A stretch of DNA of 36,282 nt from Promethearchaeota archaeon (GTDB lineage Archaea > Asgardarchaeota > Lokiarchaeia > Sigyniarchaeales > SOKP01): contig JAUWRB010000003.1 of the NCBI GenBank assembly GCA_030610785.1, positions 1 to 36,282 on the forward strand, read 5' to 3'. Below the pieces are notes generated by a model. The model worked only from the letters and a program-made list of their open reading frames with translations, ran no database searches and had not been told where the DNA came from. Below are positions 7,865 to 14,995 of this stretch, one piece after another (positions within the stretch are counted from its first letter, which is position 1; the number at the start of each line of letters is the position of its first letter). A program made the translations under genes and the position numbers.

Positions 7865-8491
7865 ATGCCAATAGATCCCGAAACAGCAGTTAATAATTTA
7901 ATACAAAAAGAACCCAGTATTATAGCAGTTGCTGTACTAAAAGGCAAAAATCTCGTCTATACAACCGATAATTGGGATATCAGTGGTGATCTCGGGAGAG
8001 TAATATCTAGCTGGAATTCAATGAATGCCCAATTTGTCATGATCTCGGGAGTGAAATATTCTATGTTGCAATGTACTTTTGAAAGATTAACCGCTACTTC
8101 GATCCGCGGAGAGGGACATATTGTTGGAGCAAAAGACGATGAACATACAATCCTTGGGTATATTGAACCTGATGGGGATATGAGATCTGCTTATCCCGAG
8201 GCAGCGAGAGCTTTAGCAACATTGAGTTCCAAATCGGCTTATATTGCGGAAAATGCACAACTAGGGACTCAAACAGCTCAAATAGGTGGAGATAGTTCGG
8301 CAATTGGAGCAGGTGCTGGTGTAAGCGTAGACCCTCAACTAAAAAGTGAAATTCAAGCATTTTTAAATTGGATTAAAGATGGTGAGGGTTTATCAGGTTA
8401 TATTAAATATTATCTTCAACAAAATAATACACAAATAATTTCAGAACTCTCAAAAATTTATGCTGAGCTAAGACAAATCTTCAATGTCTAA
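7865..8491 (+). CDS. Roadblock/LC7-like domain protein with helical C-terminal extension
   Basis: A 208-residue protein. Residues about 1-120 show an alpha-beta-beta-alpha-beta-beta-beta-alpha order typical of roadblock/LC7 (longin-related) folds. An N-terminal helix 'ETAVNNLIQKEPSI' precedes strands 'IIAVAVLKGKNLVYTT', helix 'SGDLGRVISSWNSM', strands through 'VKYSMLQCTFERLTATSIRGEGHIVGA' and 'HTILGYIEPDG', and helix 'PEAARALATLS'. Roadblock proteins are abundant in Asgard archaea, where they are thought to pair with small GTPases; no GTPase gene is in this window. A glycine/alanine-rich linker (about 134-155) leads to a helical tail. Fold assigned from pattern only, and no close family member is recalled. 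A purine-rich GTAGGGGAA lies just before the start. Confidence 0.5.
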   Translation: MPIDPETAVNNLIQKEPSIIAVAVLKGKNLVYTTDNWDISGDLGRVISSWNSMNAQFVMISGVKYSMLQCTFERLTATSIRGEGHIVGAKDDEHTILGYIEPDGDMRSAYPEAARALATLSSKSAYIAENAQLGTQTAQIGGDSSAIGAGAGVSVDPQLKSEIQAFLNWIKDGEGLSGYIKYYLQQNNTQIISELSKIYAELRQIFNV

Positions 8492-8635
8492 AATTATTAA
8501 TATTTAGAAAGACGATTGATATCAAAAAAACATTGAAAGTTTGGTTACTTCTATATTTTTATTATAAATTGAAAGTTAAAAATTTTTTATAAAAAAAATC
8601 TAAAACAATTTATTACGAATTTAGAATTTCTTTTA

Positions 8636-8650
8636 AGATATTAAATATCT
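8636..8650. promoter_or_regulatory. 15-bp palindrome upstream of argC/lysY
   Basis: AGATATT-A-AATATCT is a perfect inverted repeat about 85 bp before the ATG of the ArgC/LysY gene, in an otherwise featureless 243-bp AT-rich gap. It could be an operator for a dimeric repressor of amino-acid biosynthesis. In AT-rich DNA such palindromes also arise by chance, so the regulatory reading is only a suggestion. Confidence 0.25.
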
Positions 8651-8734
8651 GGTTTAATTAAATTCCACTTAATAATAAATTCTTTATATGTCTTTTACAA
8701 TAAATTTATAATTTCTTTAAAATTATTGAAAAAC

Positions 8735-9817
8735 ATGGATATAAATGTAGGAGTAATTGCTGCAAGTGGATATGCTGGCGGAGAGACTGTTAGAATATTA
8801 AGTTTTCATCCTCGGGTTAATTTAAATTATATTACATCTCGAAAATTAATTGCAAAATATTTTCATTTTGTTTATCCAAATCTTAGAAATATTTCTAACC
8901 TTAAATTTGAAGAATATAGCGTGGAAGAGGCAAAAAAAAAGTGTGATATTGTTTTTTTAGCTGTCCCTCACGGAATATCACAGAAAATGGTTCCTGAGTT
9001 ATTAGAAGTCGGTTTGAAAGTTATAGATCTTAGCGCTGATTTTAGGATAAAAAATGAAAGAATTTATCAGAAATATTATAAAAAGAAGCATGTTATTCCA
9101 GAATTATTAAAAACAGCAGTTTATGGATTACCTGAATTGCATCGCAATGAAATTAAGAGTACAAATTTAGTAGCAGTCGCAGGTTGTCAGGCTTCAAGTG
9201 CAATTTATGGATTATATCCATTGATCAAAGAAGGTTTAATTCAAGTTTCTAATATAATCGTTGATTCTAAGACAGGTTCATCTGGAGCCGGAACTATCTT
9301 TAACGAATCTTCCCACCATCCTATTAGAGCCAATAGTATTCGTCCATATAAAATGACGGAACATCGTCATACAGCAGAAATCGAACAGGAGTTTTCTTTA
9401 ATTTTAAAATCTATTGGTCAAGAAAATAAAGAAGTGAAAGTAGGGTTTTCCGCTCATGCTGTTAATTTAGTAAGAGGGATTTTATCCACATCTCATGTTT
9501 TTTTTGATGAATCAATGGAAATAAATGAAAGAATTTTATTTAAAGCATATAGAACAGCATATAAAAATGAACCATTTATGCGTTTAATTATTCAAAAAAC
9601 AGGGATATTTAGATTACCAGATCCAAAAATAATTATTGGTACAAATTATTGTGATGTGGGGTTTAAATTAGATAATCATATGAACCGAATTGTTGTTTTG
9701 TGTGCTCTTGATAATCTAATAAAAGGAACCGCCGGTAATGCAGTACAATGCATGAATATAATGTGTGATTTTCCTGAAACAACTGGACTTGAATTTCCCG
9801 GTTATTTTCCCTCGTAA
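8735..9817 (+). CDS. argC: N-acetyl-gamma-glutamyl-phosphate / LysW-aminoadipyl-phosphate reductase (ArgC/LysY)
   Basis: This NADPH-dependent reductase of the ArgC/LysY family converts a carrier- or acetyl-blocked gamma-glutamyl or aminoadipyl phosphate to the semialdehyde in arginine or LysW-dependent lysine/arginine synthesis. An N-terminal dinucleotide-binding 'VIAASGYAGGE' is followed by 'VFLAVPHGISQ', 'VIDLSADFRI' and the active-site Cys in 'VAVAGCQASSAIYGL'. Further on are 'DSKTGSSGAG' and 'EHRHTAEIEQE', all family hallmarks. The length (360 residues) is normal. I chose the ATG at 8735, since a TTG nine bases upstream adds only three residues. No other arg or lys gene is present here, so whether the substrate is acetylated or LysW-bound cannot be decided. 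Confidence 0.9.
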   Translation: MDINVGVIAASGYAGGETVRILSFHPRVNLNYITSRKLIAKYFHFVYPNLRNISNLKFEEYSVEEAKKKCDIVFLAVPHGISQKMVPELLEVGLKVIDLSADFRIKNERIYQKYYKKKHVIPELLKTAVYGLPELHRNEIKSTNLVAVAGCQASSAIYGLYPLIKEGLIQVSNIIVDSKTGSSGAGTIFNESSHHPIRANSIRPYKMTEHRHTAEIEQEFSLILKSIGQENKEVKVGFSAHAVNLVRGILSTSHVFFDESMEINERILFKAYRTAYKNEPFMRLIIQKTGIFRLPDPKIIIGTNYCDVGFKLDNHMNRIVVLCALDNLIKGTAGNAVQCMNIMCDFPETTGLEFPGYFPS

Positions 9818-9870
9818 TTCAAATAAACAAGTTATTAAGTTAATAATCTCTGGTAAGAAGAGTTTTAAAT

Positions 9871-10101
9871 CTAAAATGAAGAAAAAAGTATAAGCAAAAT
9901 AGTAATAAAAATAGGAATTAAACAAATTAAACATAGACAGCTGTAGAAAGACCGCGCCCATTTAATGTAATTGTTTGGGTCTAATATTATATGACAATTT
10001 GGGCAATTTTTTTGTTTTATATCAGTGATTTTAATCCCACAATTATAACACTTCAAAGAATTAAAATTGGTTTTTTTTTTAATTGATTTTATTTTTGACA
10101 T
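9871..10101 (-). CDS. Small zinc-ribbon membrane protein
   Basis: A 76-residue protein with a basic N-terminus, a zinc ribbon 'CYNCGIKITDIKQKNCPNCH' (C18-x2-C-x11-C-x2-C) and a hydrophobic C-terminal segment (about residues 52-75) that reads as one transmembrane helix. It has the architecture of a tail-anchored cytoplasmic zinc ribbon. The codon content and ordered motif argue for a real gene. Function unknown. It is convergent with the ArgC/LysY gene and divergent from the ADTH-synthase-type gene. Confidence 0.6.
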   Translation of the reverse strand: MSKIKSIKKKTNFNSLKCYNCGIKITDIKQKNCPNCHIILDPNNYIKWARSFYSCLCLICLIPIFITILLILFSSF

Positions 10102-10224
10102 GATTTAAAACCCTAAGATAAGATATTAGATAGATTTAAAAAATTACCATGACCTTTATTTCATATAATATTTAAATAAAAAAAGTATTATAAGCATTGT
10201 TAAAAATAAGGTGTAATTTTAAAA

Positions 10225-11031
10225 ATGTCTGGATATATCGGTAAAAAAATCAGATTAGAAAGAATTATTAATAGAGAGACAAAAAAGACGATTATAGTTC
10301 CCATGGATCACGGATTGACTGTAGGACCTATCAAAGGTATAGAAAAAGATTTAGGAGAAATGGTAAATAAAATAGCCTTAGGAGGTGCCAATGCGGTTTT
10401 AGGACATATCGGAATCCCTTTATACGCTCATAGAGGCTATGGACCAGATATTGGCTTAATTTTACATTTGTCAGGCTCAACTTCTATAAGCCCCGAATCA
10501 AATTATAAAGTTTTGGTCAATAATGTTTTAGAGGCGGTTAAATTAGGTGCTGATGGAGTATCACTTCATATAAACATCGGAACAAAATCAGACCCAGAAA
10601 TGTTAGAGACGCTAGGAACTGTTTCAAGAGAATGTAGAGAATTGGGGATGCCGCTTCTTGCCATGATGTATCCAAGAGGGGAAAATATAGAAGATGAGTA
10701 TGATGTCGAAGTTGTAAAAATAGCTGCCAGGGTAGCGGCGGAACTAGGTGCTGATATCGTGAAAACAAACTGGACAGGCGATCCTGATTCTTTTAAAGAA
10801 GTTGTTGATGGGTGTATGGCACCTGTAATTATTGCTGGAGGAGAAAAAGCAGGAATAAAAGAGATTTTAGAAATTACAAAACAATCAATAGAAGTTGGAA
10901 GTGCTGGCGTTGCATTTGGGAGAAATGTCTTCCAAGCACAAGATCCAACAAAACTTGTAAGAGCTTTATATTTAATTGTTAATAAAAAATATGATGTGAA
11001 TGAAGCTATAAAAGAAGTAAAGCTATTATGA
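10225..11031 (+). CDS. 2-amino-3,7-dideoxy-D-threo-hept-6-ulosonate (ADTH) synthase-type class I aldolase
   Basis: This 268-residue TIM-barrel Schiff-base aldolase belongs to the DeoC/LacD-like family, which includes archaeal fructose-bisphosphate aldolase and ADTH synthase. The latter opens the archaeal alternative route to 3-dehydroquinate and aromatic amino acids. The N-terminal 'IIVPMDHGLTVGPIKGIE' matches the ADTH-synthase form of the motif ('PMDHG.S.GPI') rather than the aldolase form. The Schiff-base Lys is expected in 'ADIVKTNWTGD', and 'VIIAGGEKAG' and 'GSAGVAFGRNVFQ' bind phosphate. The partner dehydroquinate synthase II is not in the window. Separating it from a true FBP aldolase needs a tree. 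Confidence 0.82.
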   Translation: MSGYIGKKIRLERIINRETKKTIIVPMDHGLTVGPIKGIEKDLGEMVNKIALGGANAVLGHIGIPLYAHRGYGPDIGLILHLSGSTSISPESNYKVLVNNVLEAVKLGADGVSLHINIGTKSDPEMLETLGTVSRECRELGMPLLAMMYPRGENIEDEYDVEVVKIAARVAAELGADIVKTNWTGDPDSFKEVVDGCMAPVIIAGGEKAGIKEILEITKQSIEVGSAGVAFGRNVFQAQDPTKLVRALYLIVNKKYDVNEAIKEVKLL

Positions 11032-11065
11032 GAATTAAGATTATATACAATAAAATCCTTAAAAA

Positions 11066-11425
11066 ATGAAGCTTTTAGCAGAAAAATGTAAAGATTTTGA
11101 TGATTTTTCTATTTATATAACTCTCTTTAAATTATATAAAAGCTATCTCTTATTGATTTCAGACCAAAAGGAAATGGGCCTTGGAAATGTCTCTTTAGGG
11201 AATCCCCCTATAATTAACGGATTGAAATCGTTGTCAGCGTCTTATAAATTATTTGGTATTAATAAGAAATTATTAAGTACAATTATCGTTGAAAGAGCCT
11301 CATATCTTCTTAAAGCACCTGTATTACTTCTATTATTTATAAAAATGAAAAAAAAAGAAGAAGATATCGTAAAATTTATAGTAACTTTTTTAAACGATAT
11401 TTTAACAAAATTAGAAAATAATTAA
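11066..11425 (+). CDS. PAC3/PAC4-like proteasome assembly chaperone homologue
   Basis: A 119-residue protein starting 34 bp after the aldolase gene, likely in the same transcript. The order of elements fits the small PAC3/PAC4 fold: an N-terminal strand pair, 'YLLLISDQKEMGLGNVSLGNPP' (strand, glycine turn, strand), 'SASYKLFGINKKLLSTIIVERASYLLKAPVLLLLFIK' (strand, helix, strand) and an amphipathic C-terminal helix. In eukaryotes PAC3 and PAC4 help order alpha subunits on the 20S ring. I recall similar short Asgard proteins annotated as PAC4-family, but cannot verify this here. A PAC2-family gene sits at 5101-5925. The alternative is an unrelated archaeal small protein of similar topology. Confidence 0.5.
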   Translation: MKLLAEKCKDFDDFSIYITLFKLYKSYLLLISDQKEMGLGNVSLGNPPIINGLKSLSASYKLFGINKKLLSTIIVERASYLLKAPVLLLLFIKMKKKEEDIVKFIVTFLNDILTKLENN

Positions 11426-11450
11426 TGATTTTAGGAAATGATTTTAGGAA
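11425..11450. repeat. Perfect 2 x 13-bp tandem repeat at a gene end
   Basis: ATGATTTTAGGAA occurs twice in a row (11425-11437, 11438-11450), starting at the last base of the PAC3/4-like stop codon. The second copy with its right flank can form the small hairpin GATTT-TAGG-AAATC. It lies between the 3' ends of that gene and of the tRNA-Leu gene, and may be a slippage product or a weak terminator element. Confidence 0.8.
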
Positions 11451-11483
11451 ATCATCAAGATTATAAAAATGCAGAGAGTGGGA

Positions 11484-11513
11484 ATTTCGAATATTCGAAT
11501 ATTCGAATAATTT
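11484..11513 (-). other. Apparent T-loop intron of tRNA-Leu (30 nt, about position 59/60)
   Basis: The T-stem encloses 37 nt instead of 7. Keeping TTCGAA from the 5' side and T from the 3' side restores a normal T-loop and leaves 30 nt. The insert holds three further copies of the self-complementary TTCGAA (11486-11491, 11494-11499, 11502-11507; 8-bp period), the same hexamer as the T-loop itself. Exact splice sites are ambiguous because of this repetition. Confidence 0.65.
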
Positions 11514-11543
11514 TTCGAACCCACGAAGAACTAATCACCGGAT

Positions 11544-11562
11544 ATCTTATTCATTTAAGGAT
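11544..11562 (-). other. Anticodon-loop intron of tRNA-Leu (19 nt, canonical 37/38)
   Basis: It lies between CTCAAG (11563-11568) and the A plus TCCGG of the 3' anticodon stem. Removing it gives the normal loop CTCAAGA. A relaxed bulge-helix-bulge can be drawn: loop bases CTCA against intron TAAG, with one C-A mismatch, leaving the 3-nt bulge ATA that contains the 3' cleavage site. Confidence 0.75.
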
Positions 11563-11577
11563 CTTGAGTCCGGCACC

Positions 11578-11619
11578 GGTAATCGTGCGTTTCTCACGCA
11601 AGTATATGTTTACTAACAC
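11578..11619 (-). other. D-loop intron of tRNA-Leu (42 nt)
   Basis: It lies between the D-loop (…GGTCAAT) and the 3' D-stem GGT. The insert contains a clear hairpin TGCGT-GAGAA-ACGCA. Its 3' end ATTACC can pair with GGT-C-AAT at the exon edge, leaving a bulged C, which could form part of a splicing motif. The boundary can shift by one base because G is repeated. Confidence 0.7.
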
Positions 11620-11664
11620 ATTGACCAGGCTTGGTTATCTCTGCAGGGGATACAATTATAGTTA

Positions 11665-11892
11665 TTAATTTAAAAACATCATTACGATAAACATTACTCC
11701 CATCATTCCAAAAAGGAATATCATTTGTATTCTACTTCTTTTTTTTTGCTTTTTTTCTTTTCCGAGATATTGATCTCGACATGTTTGACTACAAAATTTT
11801 TTTTCTGCGGACATGGCTTTTCCACATATAGGACAATGTAAATGCGGACCCCATTTCTTTTTTATTTGGTCTTTCCATGAAGATTGAGACAT
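11665..11892 (-). CDS. DUF2116-like zinc-ribbon membrane protein
   Basis: A 75-residue protein. A Cys cluster 'HCPICGKAMSAEKKFCSQTCRDQY' (C20-x2-C … C-x3-C) is followed by a lysine-rich linker and a C-terminal hydrophobic helix ('MIFLFGMMGVMFIVMMFL'). This order matches the archaeal DUF2116 family ('CP.CGK.I....FCS..C'), short proteins of unknown function predicted to sit on the cytoplasmic face of the membrane. It ends 21 bp upstream of the tRNA-Leu 5' end, on the same strand, and is divergent from the AOR gene. Confidence 0.7.
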   Translation of the reverse strand: MSQSSWKDQIKKKWGPHLHCPICGKAMSAEKKFCSQTCRDQYLGKEKKQKKRSRIQMIFLFGMMGVMFIVMMFLN

Positions 11893-12019
11893 TTTTTATT
11901 TCGTTATTAATTTTTATAAGCTATTTTTAATAAGACGATTGAATATAAAAAATTAAAATAATTTATATTTCCTCCTATTTTTAATGAAGTATAAAATATA
12001 TTTTAAGTAGTGATTTAGG

Positions 12020-14221
12020 ATGATTTTAGCAGAAAAAAAATATAATTTTAGGAAAATTGAAAAAGGTTATGCTAATCGAACGTTATATATAAATTTATCA
12101 AAAAATGAAATCGTTATTAAGCAAGTCACAAAAGAGATGAAAAATATATTCATAGGGGGTAAGGGTTTTGATCTATGGTTGATGTGGAATAGCTTGCCAA
12201 AGGATAAAATTATAAGGTGGGACGACCCAGAAAACGAGATATGCATTGCAAATGGTCCGCTAGGGGCTAGTACCTATTATCCTGGTGCGGGTAAATCAAT
12301 AGTTACAACGATTTCGCCCTTAACTGGAATTGTTATAGATAGTAATGTAGGTGGTTATTTTGGTTCTTACCTAAAAATGTCCGGCTTCGATGCCATTGAA
12401 ATTCAAGGTAAAGCAGAAAAAGAAGTTATTATATTCATTAATGGAGAAGATCACCTAATCCGTATTGAGGAAATTGAAGATTTGGAAAGGATTTCAGAAT
12501 ATTCGCATCTAAAGACTCAAAAATTGACTAAAAATTTTGCTAAAGATTCAAGCGAAAAAGAAAAGCAAAAAGTATCCGTTGTTAGTACTGGTCCTGCATC
12601 AAAACATTCAAAATGGGGGATGCTTAATTTTTCGTGGTATAATCGAAAAAGAAAGTGGGCATCATATAAACAAGCGGGTCGCGGTGGCATAGGGACTGTA
12701 TTTGCTAACAAAAAAATCGAGGCTCTTATTTGTCGCTCTCCACAATATGAGGCAAAAATGAATAATCCCGCTGATATTGACACCTTACTTAAAATAGGAA
12801 AAAAACACAAAAAAGAGATTATTGAACTCGATCCGACTCATAATCAAATGCGTTATGTTGGAACTGGATATCTACCAGATATAATGAACGCCACAGACTT
12901 GCTTCCTACTGAAAACTTTCGTTTTGGACATCACCCCGAAATAGCGGATAAAGAAATACCATACAAACGGCAAGTTTGGCACGACCTTATCGAAAAACCG
13001 GGCACTGGCGCCGATGGTTGTTGGTTTGGTTGTACGATTAGCTGTTCACATCATGTCAAGGATTATAAAGTTAAAACAGGCCCATTTAAAGGGCAAAAAG
13101 TAATTATAGATGGTCCAGAATACGAAACTATTGCTGGATGTGGCTCAAATTGGGGCGTGTGGGATCCATATTGGGTTCTCGAAGCAAACTTTTATTGTGA
13201 TACTTATGGACTTGATACGATTTCAGTGGGAACGGGGATCGCTTTTGTAATGGAGTGTTACGAAGAAGGAATTGTAAATAAGGAAATAACTGGAGGGTTA
13301 GAACTAAATTTTGGAAATGCAGAAGCTGCTTTAGAATTAATTCATCAAATAGCAAGGGGAGAAGGATTTGGAAAAATAGTGGGTCAAGGCATCAAAGAAA
13401 TGAAAAAATATTTTGCTGAAAATTATGGCGGTGAATCACAATTTCTTCAAGATATTGGTATGGAGCATAAGGGATTGGAATTTTCAGAATATGTTACAAA
13501 AGAATCGTTAACACAACAAGGCGGATATGGTTTTACAAATAAAGGTCCTCAACACGATGAGGCTTGGCTCATATTTGAAGATGTTGTCAGAGGATCTATT
13601 CCATCCTTCGAAGATAAGGCAGCAGCACTCACATGGTTCCCTTATTTCCGTACATGGTTTTCTCTACAAGGTTTGTGTAAGCTCCCCTGGAATGATGTCG
13701 TGTCGGAGAAGAACTACGAGCTTCCAATAAAGGATCCCGAGACGGGAGAGCTCGTTCAAGCAAAAATTCTTTATCATGTTGAATGGTACGCAAAATATTT
13801 TACGGCCATGACAGGAAAACATTCAACTATAGATGATTTGATCAAGGATTCTGAAAGGGTATATAACTTCCAACGTATCTTTAATATCCGACAAGGTAAA
13901 GGGTTACGGGAACACGATTCTAATCTACCTTTTAGAGCCATGGGGCCTGTTACAAAATTAGAATACAAGAGTAGACAAGAAAGATATGACAACCAACTTA
14001 AAGATATATTAGGCGTAGATCCCACCGGAAAATCCACTAAAGAAAAAATAAAAATCTTAAGAAGATATAGAGAAGATCAATACACCACGCTCCAAGATGC
14101 TGTATATAAAAAACGAGGTTGGACTCAAGGCGGCTGTCCTACTATTGAGCTCATAAGGGAACTCGGAATAGATTATGAAGATGTAATCAATATAATTACG
14201 CCTCATCAAGAATTTACTTAG
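12020..14221 (+). CDS. Tungsten-containing aldehyde:ferredoxin oxidoreductase family protein
   Basis: A 733-residue AOR-family enzyme, which would oxidise an aldehyde (or reduce an acid) using tungstopterin, one [4Fe-4S] cluster and ferredoxin in the cytoplasm. The N-terminal 'YANRTLYINLS', 'FIGGKGFDLWLMW' and 'NGPLGASTYYPGAGKSIVTTISPLTG' are family hallmarks of the pterin-binding domain 1, and 'GRGGIGTVFANKKIEAL' follows. Cluster ligands are C334-x3-C338-x3-C342 and a distal C553 ('LQGLCKLPWND'). The first spacing is x3 rather than the usual x2. It is longer than classical AOR (about 605-620), with an extended C-terminus. The coding sequence looks visibly richer in G+C than its neighbours. 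Substrate cannot be read from the sequence. Its end overlaps convergent pyrH by 8 bp. Confidence 0.9.
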   Translation: MILAEKKYNFRKIEKGYANRTLYINLSKNEIVIKQVTKEMKNIFIGGKGFDLWLMWNSLPKDKIIRWDDPENEICIANGPLGASTYYPGAGKSIVTTISPLTGIVIDSNVGGYFGSYLKMSGFDAIEIQGKAEKEVIIFINGEDHLIRIEEIEDLERISEYSHLKTQKLTKNFAKDSSEKEKQKVSVVSTGPASKHSKWGMLNFSWYNRKRKWASYKQAGRGGIGTVFANKKIEALICRSPQYEAKMNNPADIDTLLKIGKKHKKEIIELDPTHNQMRYVGTGYLPDIMNATDLLPTENFRFGHHPEIADKEIPYKRQVWHDLIEKPGTGADGCWFGCTISCSHHVKDYKVKTGPFKGQKVIIDGPEYETIAGCGSNWGVWDPYWVLEANFYCDTYGLDTISVGTGIAFVMECYEEGIVNKEITGGLELNFGNAEAALELIHQIARGEGFGKIVGQGIKEMKKYFAENYGGESQFLQDIGMEHKGLEFSEYVTKESLTQQGGYGFTNKGPQHDEAWLIFEDVVRGSIPSFEDKAAALTWFPYFRTWFSLQGLCKLPWNDVVSEKNYELPIKDPETGELVQAKILYHVEWYAKYFTAMTGKHSTIDDLIKDSERVYNFQRIFNIRQGKGLREHDSNLPFRAMGPVTKLEYKSRQERYDNQLKDILGVDPTGKSTKEKIKILRRYREDQYTTLQDAVYKKRGWTQGGCPTIELIRELGIDYEDVINIITPHQEFT

Positions 14222-14927
14222 TTCGAAATGATAGTACCAATAATATCTCTTTCTCCGTTCCAAATTTTTTTAAATTCGGATAAATTTTTCCAGATGTTAT
14301 GAATGCTTTAATCTTACTTCTTTTTAATATTTGTAAAGAAACAGCGTCGAACATGCGATATTCCCCGGCGGCAGCTTGATTATCTCCTGAAAGATTTAAA
14401 AATAATTCTTGTAATTCTTTATAAGTTAATTTTTTAAATAATTTCGCGTCCTCAAATTTCCTTGGATCTTTATCGTAAATACCGTCAACATCTGTAAGAA
14501 TAATTAAATCTTTCGCATTAATATATTCCGCTACTTCAATAGTTACAGATGTTGTTGATTGTCCGGGTTGCAAGCCCCCCATTACAATAATTTTTTTGAA
14601 AAGTTGGGCGATGGATAATTCTTCAATTGATTTTGGAACTTGAGGATATGCGAAATTGCCTAAACTTGCAATTATTAATTTAGAATTAATCCGAGAGATC
14701 TCAATTCCAAAAGCATCACATAACGCTTCATTTCCACCAATTGCCCTTACATAATCGATGTATTTCCTAGCCAGCACACCTCCTCCACATACAATAACAA
14801 AAGTATCAAAATTAATCTTTTCCTTTATAATATTACAAAATTCAGCTATTTTTTTGTAATTTATCTCTATATTTCTAGTAAATAATAAGGAGCCACCGAT
14901 TTTTATTACTATATTCTTTCCCATCAT
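14214..14927 (-). CDS. pyrH: Uridylate kinase (UMP kinase), archaeal type
   Basis: A 237-residue amino-acid-kinase-fold enzyme phosphorylating UMP to UDP in pyrimidine synthesis. It opens with 'NIVIKIGGSLLF' (phosphate-binding glycine loop), then 'FVIVCGGGVLARKYIDYV', 'IVMGGLQPGQSTTSVTIEVAEYI', 'IILTDVDGIYDKDPRKF' and 'QAAAGEYRMFDAVSLQILKRS', all placed as in archaeal UMP kinases. MfnE, another amino-acid kinase of methanofuran synthesis, was considered because mfnB is in the window, but the 'PGQSTT…' segment and length favour PyrH. Two ATGs (14927, 14924) are possible. It is divergent from the pantoate kinase gene with a 68-bp shared promoter region. Confidence 0.85.
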   Translation of the reverse strand: MMGKNIVIKIGGSLLFTRNIEINYKKIAEFCNIIKEKINFDTFVIVCGGGVLARKYIDYVRAIGGNEALCDAFGIEISRINSKLIIASLGNFAYPQVPKSIEELSIAQLFKKIIVMGGLQPGQSTTSVTIEVAEYINAKDLIILTDVDGIYDKDPRKFEDAKLFKKLTYKELQELFLNLSGDNQAAAGEYRMFDAVSLQILKRSKIKAFITSGKIYPNLKKFGTEKEILLVLSFRTK

Positions 14928-14995
14928 AGATTATATATAATTTTTATTTTTAATTATATTATCGTTGATTAGATAAATTAAGCTTTACAAAATTT

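Larger units (their letters stand above)
11471..11644 (-). tRNA. tRNA-Leu (anticodon CAA) interrupted by three apparent introns
   Basis: Read on the complement from 11644. The 7-bp acceptor GCAGAGA pairs perfectly with TCTCTGC (11471-11477). Then come TA and D-stem ACC (11633-11635), which pairs with GGT at 11575-11577. The anticodon stem CCGGA/TCCGG is at 11569-11573 and 11538-11542, with loop CTCAAG|A giving CAA. A 13-nt variable region covers 11525-11537, and T-stem GTGGG/CCCAC is at 11520-11524 and 11478-11482. Removing 42, 19 and 30 nt from the D, anticodon and T loops leaves an 83-nt class-II tRNA with a 13-nt D-loop AAGCCTGGTCAAT, as in other archaeal tRNA-Leu. No CCA is encoded; a T-run follows the discriminator A. 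Confidence 0.88.

Noticed and set aside
11438-11668. 76-codon plus-strand reading frame
   Set aside because: It lies entirely over the complement of the tRNA-Leu gene; its sequence is explained by the tRNA stems and introns.
12517-14037. Several minus-strand frames inside the AOR gene
   Set aside because: They are shadows of the strongly supported plus-strand AOR coding sequence.
14214-14927. MfnE (methanofuran-pathway amino-acid kinase)
   Set aside because: Sequence motifs and length fit archaeal UMP kinase better despite mfnB being in the window.
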